Below, piece after piece: positions 25,546 through 34,358 of a DNA stretch of 63,780 nucleotides. Both the position numbers and the translations under genes were made by a program. Position 1 is the first letter of the stretch. Each line of letters begins with the position of its first letter. The stretch is from the NCBI GenBank assembly GCA_036496385.1, contig DASXLD010000025.1, positions 1-63,780 on the forward strand. Reading direction: 5' to 3'. The notes below the pieces were generated by a model that saw only the letters and a program-made list of their open reading frames with translations, was not told the DNA's origin and did no database searches. Origin of the DNA: Schlegelella_A sp036496385 (GTDB lineage Bacteria; Pseudomonadota; Gammaproteobacteria; Burkholderiales; Burkholderiaceae_C).

Positions 25546-27060
25546 GTGCCGGCGTCGAACAATGCGCCCAGCCGTCGCGATGCACTGCGCAAGCTCGCCG
25601 CGACGGCGCCACCACCGGAGCGCTACATGCAAGCACTGTCCTATTCGACGCTGGACCGCGAGGCCCGGCAACTGCCTTCGTCCGACATCACCGCCTTTGC
25701 AGCACAGATCAGCGGCGGCGTCCTGAGCGGCACCGACGCCGGCTACGACGAGACGCGCAAGATCTGGAACGCGACCGTCGATCGCCGGCCGGCATTGATC
25801 GCACGCTGTCTGAACGACCGCGACGTCCAGGCGGCGGTGCGCTTTGCCGCCGAGCATCGGATGCTGCTCAGCATCCGCGGCGGCGGTCACCACATCGCCG
25901 GCAACGCCGTCGCCGACCGCGGGCTCATGATTGACCTCTCCGGCATGCGCGAGATCGTCGTCGATGCCGAGCGGCGAACCGCCCGCGTCGCCGCCGGTGC
26001 GTTGCTCGGCGACCTCGATCGCGCGTCGCAGGCCCATGGCCTGGCGATCCCGCTCGGCATCAACTCGACGACCGGCGTCGCCGGCCTGACGCTGGGCGGC
26101 GGCTTCGGCTGGTTGACGCGGCGGCTCGGGCTGACGATCGACAACCTGCTCGGCGCCACTGTGGTCACTGCCGACGGCGAGCTGCACAAGGTCTCGGCCG
26201 CCTCGGATCCGGACCTGTTCTGGGCGCTGCGCGGCGGCGGCGGCAACTTCGGCGTCGTCACGTCGTTCGACTTCAAGCTCCATCCGGTCGGCCCCGAGCT
26301 GCACGCCGGACTGGTCGTCTATCCCGCCGCGCAGGCGCGCCAGGTTCTGCGTGCATGGCGCGACTTCAACGCCGGCGCACCCGACGCATTGAGCGTCTGG
26401 ACGGTGCTGCGCAAGGCACCGCCGCTGCCGTTCCTGCCCGCGTCGGCGCACGGCACCGACGTCGTCGTCTTCCCGCTCGTCTACAGCGGCAGCGTCGAGG
26501 AAGGACAGCGCGTCGCCGCGCCGGTGCTCGAGTTCGGCACGCCGATCGGAAGCCATGTCGGACCGACGCCCTACGCCGGCTTCCAGACCGCGTTCGATCC
26601 CCTGCTCGCACCTGGCGGCCGCAACTACTGGAAGTCGAACAACTTCAGCACGCTCAGCGATGCGGCGATCGACGTCGTGATCGAGTCGGCCGCAGCGGTG
26701 CCGGGACCCGAGTGCGAGATCTTCCTTGCCCAGCTCGGCGGTGCCATGGCGCGCGTGAAACCCGCCGACACGGCATTCGTCGCCCGCGACGTGAGCTACA
26801 TCATGAACGTGCATGGGCGCTGGTCGGAGCCGCGCGACGACGACAAGGTTCGAGGCTGGGCGCGCCGTTGCTTCGAGTCGGCGGCAAGCTTCGCTACCGG
26901 CACCGGCTACGTCAATTTCCTCACCGAGGACGAGGGCGAGCGGGTCGCCGCGAGCTACGGCACGAACTACGCGCGCCTGCAGGCGGTAAAGCAACGCTAC
27001 GACCCGGGCAACCTGTTCCGGATGAACCTCAACATCGCCCCCGCCGCGGGGAGCGTCTAG
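25546..27060 (+). CDS. FAD-linked oxidase with BBE domain
   Basis: A 504-residue oxidoreductase of the vanillyl-alcohol/berberine-bridge type. The PCMH FAD domain has LLSIRGGGHHIAGNA, whose His is the covalent FAD attachment site, then GVAGLTLGGGFGWLTRRLGLT and DPDLFWALRGGGGNFGVVTSF. The C-terminal BBE motif is YGTNYARLQAVKQRYDPGNLF. The position of the second (cysteinyl) FAD bond reads INSTTGVAG, so only the histidyl link is expected. The GTG start at 25546 gives an SRRDALRKLAATA segment resembling a twin-arginine motif without its hydrophobic stretch; ATG at 25627 is the alternative. The substrate is unknown. A TPR gene starts 4 bases downstream. Confidence 0.9.
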   Translation: MPASNNAPSRRDALRKLAATAPPPERYMQALSYSTLDREARQLPSSDITAFAAQISGGVLSGTDAGYDETRKIWNATVDRRPALIARCLNDRDVQAAVRFAAEHRMLLSIRGGGHHIAGNAVADRGLMIDLSGMREIVVDAERRTARVAAGALLGDLDRASQAHGLAIPLGINSTTGVAGLTLGGGFGWLTRRLGLTIDNLLGATVVTADGELHKVSAASDPDLFWALRGGGGNFGVVTSFDFKLHPVGPELHAGLVVYPAAQARQVLRAWRDFNAGAPDALSVWTVLRKAPPLPFLPASAHGTDVVVFPLVYSGSVEEGQRVAAPVLEFGTPIGSHVGPTPYAGFQTAFDPLLAPGGRNYWKSNNFSTLSDAAIDVVIESAAAVPGPECEIFLAQLGGAMARVKPADTAFVARDVSYIMNVHGRWSEPRDDDKVRGWARRCFESAASFATGTGYVNFLTEDEGERVAASYGTNYARLQAVKQRYDPGNLFRMNLNIAPAAGSV

Positions 27061-27064
27061 CGGC

Positions 27065-28336
27065 ATGAGCAGCATCGACCTGCGCGGATGCGCCATCAGC
27101 GGCGCGACGCCGGCGAGCCTCGCCGCGTATGAGCACGCGCTCGCGAAGTGGCAAGCCTGGCGCCTCGACGACACCGCGGCGCTCGAGACGGCCGCCCGCG
27201 AGGCACCCGCGTTCGTGATGGCGCACGCGCTCGCGGCGTGGCAGCTCGTCTGCAGCCGCGACCTGCGCCATGTCGACGCTGCGCGGCCGCTCGTCGCGCG
27301 TGCGCTTCGATTGCCGGCCAACGATCGCGAGCGGCTTCATCTGGCGGCGCTCTCGTCGGTGCTCGCCGACGACTTCGAAGGCGCGAAGGTGCAACTCGGC
27401 CGCGCGCTCAAGCGCAGTCCGCGCGACGCGGTCGCGCTCCAGGTCGCGCATTGGTTCGATCACGTCACGGGCGACGTCGCGCACATGCGTCGACGCATCG
27501 CGAAGGCGCTCCCGGCGTGGTCGCGTGACGATCCCGGCTACCACGCGCTGCTCGCGATGCACGCATTCGCGCTCGAAGAGTCGGGCCGCTACGCGCGCGC
27601 CGAGGATGCGGCACGCGACGCCCTGGAGTTGAATCCGCTCGACGCACGCGCCTGCCACGTGATGGCGCACGTGTTCGAGATGACCGATCGCGCCGAGGCG
27701 GGCGTGCGGTGGATGTCCGAGCACGCCTCTGTGTGGGCGACCCGGAGCTCCGTCGTCACCCATGGCTGGTGGCACGTGGCGCTGTTCCACCTCGCGCATG
27801 GCGAGACCCAGCGCGCGCTGGCGCTGTACGACACGCACGTCCGCGGCGACCGCTCGGGCGAGTTGTCCGACCTGATCGATGCGTCGGCGCTCCTGTGGCG
27901 CATCGCCCTCTTCGGCGGCCATGCCGGCGCGCGCTGGAGCGAACTCGCCGAAGCCTGGTCTACCCACATCGACGATGGTTATTGCAGCTTCACCGATGCC
28001 CACGCGATGCTCGCCTTCGTCGGCGCGAACGACCGGGATCGTGCACGGCGCCTCGAAGCACACCTGCTGCGCAGCCAGCCGCTGCGGACGCGCTATGGCC
28101 AGACCACCCGCAAGCTCGGCCTGCCGGCGTGTCGCGCCCTAGTGGCCTTCGGCTGCGGCGACGACGCCCTCGCAATCAAGCTGCTCGCCGGGCTGCCCGC
28201 GATCGCATACCGCCTGGGCGGAAGTCACGCCCAGCGCGACGTGCTGCACCTTACCTTGCAGCACGCCGTGCAGCGAAGCCGCCGCTCCGCGTGTCGCACG
28301 CGGCCGGCGCTCGCGAGGTTGGCCGTGCAGCTGTAG
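27065..28336 (+). CDS. tetratricopeptide-repeat protein (TTC38-like)
   Basis: A 423-residue, mostly helical protein similar in layout to the eukaryotic TTC38 family: an N-terminal segment with a set of degenerate TPRs (AALETAAREAPAFVMAHALA, AEDAARDALELNPLDARACH) and the characteristic HVMAHVFEMTDRAEAGVRWM and HGWWHVALFHLAHG motifs. There is no signal peptide. It starts 4 bases after the FAD oxidase stop and is probably co-transcribed. The last ~40 residues, Arg-rich, look unconserved. The function is not known; it is likely a protein-interaction module for its neighbour's pathway. Confidence 0.85.
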   Translation: MSSIDLRGCAISGATPASLAAYEHALAKWQAWRLDDTAALETAAREAPAFVMAHALAAWQLVCSRDLRHVDAARPLVARALRLPANDRERLHLAALSSVLADDFEGAKVQLGRALKRSPRDAVALQVAHWFDHVTGDVAHMRRRIAKALPAWSRDDPGYHALLAMHAFALEESGRYARAEDAARDALELNPLDARACHVMAHVFEMTDRAEAGVRWMSEHASVWATRSSVVTHGWWHVALFHLAHGETQRALALYDTHVRGDRSGELSDLIDASALLWRIALFGGHAGARWSELAEAWSTHIDDGYCSFTDAHAMLAFVGANDRDRARRLEAHLLRSQPLRTRYGQTTRKLGLPACRALVAFGCGDDALAIKLLAGLPAIAYRLGGSHAQRDVLHLTLQHAVQRSRRSACRTRPALARLAVQL

Positions 28337-28431
28337 CAACGTCCGCGGGCACGAGCTTAGGCCGGCGGTAGTAGCCGCGTCCCCTGAAGACGGTATTCGC
28401 GGAGGCGGCGAAGCGGAGCTTCGCATCTGCC

Positions 28432-29412
28432 TCAGCCGTGCGAGCTTGCGGAGCCGACGAGCTCCGCGAACCGTTGCAGATCGACATTCCCGCCGCTGAT
28501 CAGCACGCCGACGCGCTGCCCCTTGAGCTCGGCGTGCATGCGCCGGGCGGCCGCGAAGCCGAGCGCACCGGTCGGCTCGACGACGATCTTCATCCGCTCG
28601 GCGAAGAAACGCATCGCGTCGATGAGCTCGGCGTCGCTCGCCGTCAGGATGTCGGTCACGTCGCGACGAATGATCGGGAACGTGTACTCGCCGAGATGCA
28701 GCGTCTGCGCGCCGTCGGCAATCGTGCGCGGCGTCGCGATCGAGACGATCCGGCCGCTGCGGAACGACTGCTGGCCGTCGTTGCCGGCCTCGGGCTCGAC
28801 TCCATAGACCTTGCAGGCGGGCGAGAGCGCGCGCGCCGCGAGCGCCGAGCCCGACAGCAGCCCGCCGCCACCGAGACAGACGAAGAGCGCATCGAGCGCA
28901 CCGACCTCCTCGAACAGCTCTTTTGCCGCCGTGCCCTGGCCGGCGATGACGTCCGGATGGTCGTAGGGAGGGACGAGCGTCATGCCGCGCTCCTCGGCGA
29001 GGCGCCTGCCGATCGCCTCGCGGTCCTCGCGATAGCGGTCGTAGACGACGACGCTGCCGCCGTAGCCCCTGGTCGCCGCGACCTTGGCGGCCGGCGCGTC
29101 GTGCGGCATGACGATCACCGCCGGCATGCCGAGCTGCGCTGCTGCGAGCGAGATCGCCTGGGCGTGGTTTCCCGACGAGAAGGCGACGACGCCGGCGCGG
29201 CGCTGACGCTCGTCGAAGCGCGAGAGCGCGTTGAAGGCGCCGCGGAACTTGAAGGCGCCCATGCGCTGGAAGTTCTCGCCCTTGAAGAAGAGCTGCGCGC
29301 CGAGCTCGGCGTCGGCGGTGCGCGAAGTGAGAACCGGTGTCCGCCGCGCATGGCCGGCGATGCGCTCGGCTGCGGCGGCGACGTCGTCGTAGCTCGGCAG
29401 GGTCAGCGCCAC
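28432..29412 (-). CDS. PLP-dependent threonine / 3-hydroxyaspartate dehydratase
   Basis: A fold-type II PLP enzyme of 326 residues without the ACT-like regulatory domain of biosynthetic IlvA. The PLP lysine is in MGAFKFRGAFNAL, the phosphate loop in CLGGGGLLSGSALAA, and FSSGNHAQAISLAA is typical. The start segment LPSYDDVAAAAERIAGHARRTP resembles catabolic threonine dehydratases and threo-3-hydroxyaspartate ammonia-lyases; I cannot choose between them. The start is probably GTG at 29412 (VALTLPSY); the open frame upstream runs into the methyltransferase gene and shows no family sequence. Confidence 0.88.
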   Translation of the reverse strand: MALTLPSYDDVAAAAERIAGHARRTPVLTSRTADAELGAQLFFKGENFQRMGAFKFRGAFNALSRFDERQRRAGVVAFSSGNHAQAISLAAAQLGMPAVIVMPHDAPAAKVAATRGYGGSVVVYDRYREDREAIGRRLAEERGMTLVPPYDHPDVIAGQGTAAKELFEEVGALDALFVCLGGGGLLSGSALAARALSPACKVYGVEPEAGNDGQQSFRSGRIVSIATPRTIADGAQTLHLGEYTFPIIRRDVTDILTASDAELIDAMRFFAERMKIVVEPTGALGFAAARRMHAELKGQRVGVLISGGNVDLQRFAELVGSASSHG

Positions 29413-29449
29413 GCCGGCACCTGCGAAGGGAACAGACAGGTCGCAAACG

Positions 29450-30268
29450 TCATCCTCGATCTCCTTCGGCCGCGGTGCGAAGCGGCTTTCCGCGCCCACG
29501 CTGCCGCCCGGTTTCGTACAAGCAGACCGCCGCCGCCGCGGCGACGTTGAGCGACTCGCCGCCGCCGGGCTGCGGGATCGCCAGCACTGCAGCGCAGCGG
29601 GCGGCGATCGCGGCGCCGATGCCCTGCCCCTCGTGGCCGAACACCCACGCGCACGGCCATGGCAGCGCCGTCTCGTCGAGGCGCTGCTTCGCATGCGAGC
29701 TGGTTCCGAACAGCGGCAGCTCGAGCGACGCGAGCATCGTCTCGTCGACACCCTCGACGAGACGCAACCCGAAATGCGCTCCCATTGCGGCGCGAACGAC
29801 CTTCGGCGACCACAGCGCCGCGGTGCCGACGAGCGCGATCGCCTGCGTGAAGCCGAACGCCGCCGCGCTGCGCAGCGCGCTGCCGACGTTGCCCGGATCC
29901 TGGATCCGGTCGAGGACGAGCGAAGGTTCACGCGCGACGATCGCGGCGGGCGCCGCTGCCGCGACGAGGAATGCGATCGGCGCCGGCGACTCGAGCGTGC
30001 CGAGCCCCGCGAGCAGCGCCGCAGGCACGATGGCGACCTCCTCGGCCGCTTCAGCGAGCCGGCGAAGGCGCGGCTCCTGCCACGCCGACTCGTCGACGAT
30101 CGCGTGCTGCACGCGCGCGCCGGACTGCGCCAGCCACGCCTCGCAGAGATGCTCGCCTTCGAGAACGACGGTCCCGAGGCGTCGGTACGACGTCGAATCG
30201 CCGGTGAGCTTGCGCAATCGCACCAGCAGCGGATTGCTGCGCGACGTGATCTGCGTGACCTTGCCCAC
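29450..30268 (-). CDS. SpoU/TrmH-family RNA 2'-O-methyltransferase
   Basis: A 272-residue SPOUT methyltransferase. An N-terminal RNA-binding substrate domain (TQITSRSNPLLVRLRKL, VVLEGEHLCEAWL) precedes the catalytic domain. The three SpoU motifs are LDRIQDPGNVGSALRSAAAFG, FGHEGQGI and IPQPGGGESLNVAAAAAVCLYE. This order matches the 23S-rRNA-type methyltransferases that sit beside rnhB in betaproteobacteria; the exact nucleotide target is not determinable. It starts 9 bases after the rnhB stop, at the end of the lpx-rnhB run. Confidence 0.92.
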   Translation of the reverse strand: MGKVTQITSRSNPLLVRLRKLTGDSTSYRRLGTVVLEGEHLCEAWLAQSGARVQHAIVDESAWQEPRLRRLAEAAEEVAIVPAALLAGLGTLESPAPIAFLVAAAAPAAIVAREPSLVLDRIQDPGNVGSALRSAAAFGFTQAIALVGTAALWSPKVVRAAMGAHFGLRLVEGVDETMLASLELPLFGTSSHAKQRLDETALPWPCAWVFGHEGQGIGAAIAARCAAVLAIPQPGGGESLNVAAAAAVCLYETGRQRGRGKPLRTAAEGDRG

Positions 30269-30277
30269 GCCGCCAGC

Positions 30278-30904
30278 TCAGAACAGCCGATCGAGGACGC
30301 TGCGGACGGGCGCGAAGCTGCGCCGGTGGTGTGGACACGCGCCGTGCTCGAGCAGCGCGCTCAGGTGCTCGGGCGTCGAGTAGCCCTTGTGGCTGTCGAA
30401 ACCGTATTGCGGATGCTCCTCGTGCAGCTGCATGCAGAGACGGTCGCGATGCACCTTGGCGACGATCGAGGCCGCCGAGATAGCGCGCACCCTGGCGTCG
30501 CCGCCGACGACGGTGCGGACCGGCATCGTCAGCTGCGGCCGGTGGTTGCCATCGACAAGGACGATCTGCGGCTGCTGCTCGAGCGCCTCGACGGCGCGCT
30601 GCATCGCCAGCAACGCCGCACGCAGGATGTTCAAGGTGTCGATCTCGGCAACGCTCGCGCTGGCGACGCTGACGCAGACGGCGCGCCTGCGGATCTCGCG
30701 GTCGAGCCGCTCGCGCTCGTCGGGCGTGAGCAGCTTCGAGTCGTTCAGGCCGCGGATCGTCCGGTTCTCCTCGAGGATCACCGCCGCCGCGACGACCGGG
30801 CCGGCGAGCGGGCCGCGGCCGACCTCGTCGACACCCGCCATCAGCCCGACGACGTCGACGATGCCGCGCAGCTTGGCGGCGCGGAAGAACGTTCGTGCGT
30901 GCAT
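30278..30904 (-). CDS. rnhB: ribonuclease HII
   Basis: RNase HII cleaves RNA in RNA-DNA hybrids and starts ribonucleotide excision repair. The 208-residue frame contains the signature MAGVDEVGRGPLAGPVVAAAV, LTPDERERL, VDGNHRPQL and the C-terminal GFDSHKGYSTPEHL. The ATG at 30904 lies 7 bases after the lpxB stop. An internal ATG at 30841 would give the usual short start (MAGVDEVGRG) and may be the real one. It lies at the 3' end of the lipid A operon, its usual site. Confidence 0.96.
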   Translation of the reverse strand: MHARTFFRAAKLRGIVDVVGLMAGVDEVGRGPLAGPVVAAAVILEENRTIRGLNDSKLLTPDERERLDREIRRRAVCVSVASASVAEIDTLNILRAALLAMQRAVEALEQQPQIVLVDGNHRPQLTMPVRTVVGGDARVRAISAASIVAKVHRDRLCMQLHEEHPQYGFDSHKGYSTPEHLSALLEHGACPHHRRSFAPVRSVLDRLF

Positions 30905-30911
30905 CGTTCCT

Positions 30912-32057
30912 TCAGCGTTGCAGGACCGCCTCGATCGCCGCCGTCGCGAGCGCGCCGGTGTCGCGCTGCAGCTCGCGGTGGACCCTCTCGAAGCGGGCCT
31001 GCAATGATCGCACCGCCGCCGGGTCGTCGAGCCAGCGAAACGCCGCCGCCGCGATCTTTTCCGGCGTCGCGTCGTGCTGCAGCAGCTCGGGGACGGCGTG
31101 GTCGCGCAGCAGGATGTTGGGCAGCGAGACCCACGGCTGATAGTGCATGGCCTTGCCCATCTGCCAGCTGAGGATGTGCATCACATAGACGACGACCATC
31201 GGCCGCTTGAAGAGCGCCGCCTCGAGCGTCGCCGTGCCGCTCGCGACGAGGGCGACGTCGCATGCCGCGAGCGCCTCGTGGGCACGGCCGTCGAGCACCC
31301 GGATCGGCACCTCGGCGGCGTGCCGCGCGCGCAGCGCGTCGACCGCAGCGCGGAGCCCCGGCACGACCGGGACGACGAAGCGCAGCCCCGGCCTTGCCCG
31401 ATGCATCGCGGCGCAGGCCGCGAACAGGCGTGCCGCGATGTACTTGATTTCGGAACGGCGGCTGCCCGGCAGCACCGCGACGATGGTCTCTCCTTCGGCG
31501 ATGCCGAGCGCAGCACGGCTCGCGGCACGCGGCACCTCGAACGGGATCGCGCTGGCCAGCGGGTGGCCGACGTAGACCGCGTGGATGCCGCGCTTCGCGT
31601 AGATCTCGGGCTCGAACGGAAAGACGCACAGAACGAGGTCGGTGGCACGGCCGATCTTGCCGATCCGGCCGCCCCGCCACGCCCAGATCGACGGGCTGAT
31701 GAAGTGAACTGTCCTGATGCCCGCCGCCTTCAGCTTGAGCTCGACACCGAGATTGAAGTCTGGCGCGTCGACGCCGATAAAGGCGTCGGGCCGCTCGCCG
31801 AGCAGCCGCTCGACGAGGCGATTGCGGATGGCGAGGATCTCGCGGAAATGGCCGAGCACCTCGAAGTAGCCGCGCACCGCGAGCTTGTCGTGCGGCCACC
31901 AGGCGACGAAGCCCTGCTCGGCCATGCGCGGGCCACCGATCCCGGCCGCGGCCAGCGTCGGCCAGCGCCCGCGCAGGCTCGCCAGCAGCGAGCCGCCGAG
32001 CAGATCGCCCGACGCCTCGCCCGCGACCATCGCGAAGCGCGGGGACTCGGTGATCAT
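30912..32057 (-). CDS. lpxB: lipid-A-disaccharide synthase
   Basis: LpxB joins UDP-diacylglucosamine to lipid X to make the lipid A disaccharide at the inner membrane. The 381-residue product starts MITESPRFAMVAGEASGDLLG (ATG at 32057). It has IGGPRMAEQGF, FIGVDAPDFNLGVE, FISPSIWAW, VLPGSRRSEI and ALVASGTATLEAALFKRPMVV. It follows lpxA by 17 bases. Confidence 0.97.
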   Translation of the reverse strand: MITESPRFAMVAGEASGDLLGGSLLASLRGRWPTLAAAGIGGPRMAEQGFVAWWPHDKLAVRGYFEVLGHFREILAIRNRLVERLLGERPDAFIGVDAPDFNLGVELKLKAAGIRTVHFISPSIWAWRGGRIGKIGRATDLVLCVFPFEPEIYAKRGIHAVYVGHPLASAIPFEVPRAASRAALGIAEGETIVAVLPGSRRSEIKYIAARLFAACAAMHRARPGLRFVVPVVPGLRAAVDALRARHAAEVPIRVLDGRAHEALAACDVALVASGTATLEAALFKRPMVVVYVMHILSWQMGKAMHYQPWVSLPNILLRDHAVPELLQHDATPEKIAAAAFRWLDDPAAVRSLQARFERVHRELQRDTGALATAAIEAVLQR

Positions 32058-32074
32058 CGCCGGCCGGGCGCTGG

Positions 32075-32863
32075 TCAGCGTGCGATGCCGCGCGTCGCGG
32101 CAGCGAGGAAGCTCGTCATCAGCGCGACATCGGCCGCCGCTTCGGGCGCGCTCTTGGCGAGCTCGCCGACGTGGCGCTTCGCCTCCTCGAACGGGAGCCC
32201 TTCGCGATAGAGCAGCCGGTGCATCTGCTTGACGGCGGCGATCCGGCCGGCGTCGAAGCCGCGCCGCCGCAAGCCCTCGATGTTGAAGCCGCGAACGACG
32301 AGCGGGTTGCCGTCGACCATCATGTACGGCGGCACGTCCCGCGAAACGTGGCTCTGGAAGCCGCACATGCTGTGCGCGCCCATGTTGACGAACTGGTGCA
32401 GGCCGCTCTGCGCGCCGACGATGGCCCAGTCGCCGAGCCGGACGTGGCCGGCGAGGCCGGCATAGCCGGCGATGATCGTGTGGCTGCCGACGATGCAGTC
32501 GTGGGCGATGTGGACGCTGTTCATGATCCAGTTGTCGTCGCCGATGCGGGTCGCGCCGGCGTCCTGGACCGTTCCCGTGCTGATCGTGCAGAACTCGCGG
32601 ATCGTGTTGCCGTCGCCGATGACGAGCGCGGTCTCCTCGCCGGCATACTTCTTGTCCTGGGGCGCGCCGCCGATCGAGTTGAACTGCCAGATGCGGTTGC
32701 CGCGGCCGATCGTCGTCTTGCCCTCGATCACGCAATGCGGGCCGACGACGCTGCCGGCGCCGATCACTACGCCCGCGCGGACGATGCTGTAGGCGCCGAC
32801 CTCGACGTCGTCGGCGAGCTCGGCGCCCGGCTCGACGATCGCCGTCGGGTGGACGTTGGCCAT
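32075..32863 (-). CDS. lpxA: UDP-N-acetylglucosamine acyltransferase
   Basis: LpxA catalyses the first step of lipid A synthesis, adding a 3-hydroxyacyl chain from ACP. The 262-residue protein is a left-handed beta-helix of hexapeptide repeats (for example VEVGAYSIVRAGVVIGAGSVVG). The catalytic His lies in VHIAHDCIVG, and QFNSIGGAPQDKKYAGE is diagnostic. It follows fabZ by 13 bases. Confidence 0.97.
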   Translation of the reverse strand: MANVHPTAIVEPGAELADDVEVGAYSIVRAGVVIGAGSVVGPHCVIEGKTTIGRGNRIWQFNSIGGAPQDKKYAGEETALVIGDGNTIREFCTISTGTVQDAGATRIGDDNWIMNSVHIAHDCIVGSHTIIAGYAGLAGHVRLGDWAIVGAQSGLHQFVNMGAHSMCGFQSHVSRDVPPYMMVDGNPLVVRGFNIEGLRRRGFDAGRIAAVKQMHRLLYREGLPFEEAKRHVGELAKSAPEAAADVALMTSFLAAATRGIAR

Positions 32864-32876
32864 TCGCCCTGGCGCC

Positions 32877-33320
32877 CTACCCGACGGTTCGTACCGCGCA
32901 CATCAGCCCGGCCTCGACGGCGGTCTCGCCGTCGACGCTGGCGCGTGCGTGGAACTTGAAGATGCCGGACTTCATCCGGTCGAGGGTGACGTCGAGGATC
33001 ATCTGGTCACCGGGCTCGACCGGGCGCTTGAAGCGCGCAGAGTCGATGCCGGCGAAGTAGTAGATCGACTTGTCGTCGGGCTTGGCATCGACCGCGTCGT
33101 ACGACAGCAGCGCCGCCGCCTGGGCGAGCGCCTCGAGCATCATCACGCCCGGCATCACCGGCCGGTGCGGGAAGTGGCCGACGAAGTACGGCTCGTTCAT
33201 GGTGACGTTCTTCAGGGCCTTGATCCGCTTGCCGTGCTCGAGCTCGAGAACGCGGTCGACCATCAGCATCGGATAGCGGTGCGGCAGCTTCTTGAGGATG
33301 TCGTGGATGTTCAGCGTCAT
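32877..33320 (-). CDS. fabZ: 3-hydroxyacyl-ACP dehydratase FabZ
   Basis: FabZ dehydrates 3-hydroxyacyl-ACP in fatty acid elongation and competes with LpxA and LpxD for the same substrate. The 147-residue hot-dog fold contains LPHRYPMLMVDRV and FPHRPVMPGVMMLEALAQAA with the catalytic His and Glu. The ATG at 33320 overlaps the lpxD stop (ATGA), coupling translation of the two enzymes. Confidence 0.97.
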   Translation of the reverse strand: MTLNIHDILKKLPHRYPMLMVDRVLELEHGKRIKALKNVTMNEPYFVGHFPHRPVMPGVMMLEALAQAAALLSYDAVDAKPDDKSIYYFAGIDSARFKRPVEPGDQMILDVTLDRMKSGIFKFHARASVDGETAVEAGLMCAVRTVG

Positions 33321-34345
33321 GGCGACTTCTTCTCCAGCGCCCGGACTCGCTCGCGCAACGCGTAGAGGTTGCGCAAGGCGGCCGCGTTCTTTTCCCAGGA
33401 CGCATTGTCGTCGAATGGGAACGAGCCGCTGTAGAGGCCGGGCTTGGCAATCGAGCGCGAGACCTGTGTCGCGCCCGAGATCTGGACGTGGTCGGCGATG
33501 GTCATGTGGCCGTTGATGCCGGCGCCGCCGCCGATCATGCAATGGGCACCGATCACCGCGCTGCCGGCGATGCCGACGCAGCCGGCGATCGCCGTGTGCT
33601 CGCCGACCCTGACGTTATGGCCGATCATGACCAGGTTGTCGATCTTGACGCCATTGCCGATGACGGTGTCGCCGAGAGCGCCGCGGTCGATGCAGGTGTT
33701 GGCGCCGATCTCGACGTCGTCGCCGATGACGACGCGGCCGAGCTGCTCGATCTTCTCCCAGCGGCCACGGTCGGGCGCGAAGCCGAAGCCGTCGGCGCCG
33801 AGCACGGCGCCCGGGTGGACGATGCCGCGCGCGCCGATCGTGGTCCCGGCGACGACGCTGACGCGTGCCCCGAGACGGGTGCCGGCGCCGATCCTGCAAC
33901 CGGACTCGACGACCGCGTGGGCACCGATCGTCGCCCCGTCGCCGATCTCGGCGCCCGCTTCGACGACCGCGAACGCGCCGACGCCGACATCGACACCGAG
34001 ACGAGCACCGGGGTCGACGGCAGCGCGCGGATCGATGCCGCGGCGCGCCGGCGGCCGCGCGCGCTCGGCCCACCACTGTGTCAGCCGGGCGAAGTACAGG
34101 TAGGGATCCGGGGTGACGATCGCGCTGCCGCGCGCAGCGGCCGGATCCCGAAACGCCGCCGCGACGATCACGCACCCCGTCCGGGTCGTCGCCAGCTGCT
34201 TCGCGTAGAGGGGATTGGCGAGGAACGAGATCGAAGCCGGCCCGGCCGACTCGAGCGGGTCGATCGAGCCGATCCGCGTCTCCGGATCGCCGATCAGTTC
34301 GCCGCCGAGGCGTTCGATGATGTCGCGAAGCCGGACTTCGCCCAC
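33317..34345 (-). CDS. lpxD: UDP-3-O-acylglucosamine N-acyltransferase
   Basis: LpxD adds the second acyl chain in lipid A synthesis. At 342 residues it has the N-terminal uridine-binding domain (RLRDIIERLGGELIGDP, SFLANPLYAKQL), a hexapeptide beta-helix from about residue 105 and the catalytic-His region NLVMIGHNVRVGEHTAIAG. The C-terminal helix (LRNLYALRERVRALEKK) is the ACP-recognition extension. It follows ompH by 13 bases. Confidence 0.97.
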   Translation of the reverse strand: MGEVRLRDIIERLGGELIGDPETRIGSIDPLESAGPASISFLANPLYAKQLATTRTGCVIVAAAFRDPAAARGSAIVTPDPYLYFARLTQWWAERARPPARRGIDPRAAVDPGARLGVDVGVGAFAVVEAGAEIGDGATIGAHAVVESGCRIGAGTRLGARVSVVAGTTIGARGIVHPGAVLGADGFGFAPDRGRWEKIEQLGRVVIGDDVEIGANTCIDRGALGDTVIGNGVKIDNLVMIGHNVRVGEHTAIAGCVGIAGSAVIGAHCMIGGGAGINGHMTIADHVQISGATQVSRSIAKPGLYSGSFPFDDNASWEKNAAALRNLYALRERVRALEKKSP

Positions 34346-34358
34346 GGTGCGAAGCCTC

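Noticed and set aside
25141..27321. A 726-residue minus-strand frame across the gap and the FAD oxidase
   Set aside because: It overlaps a clear oxidase and has shadow-type composition; nothing supports it except its length.
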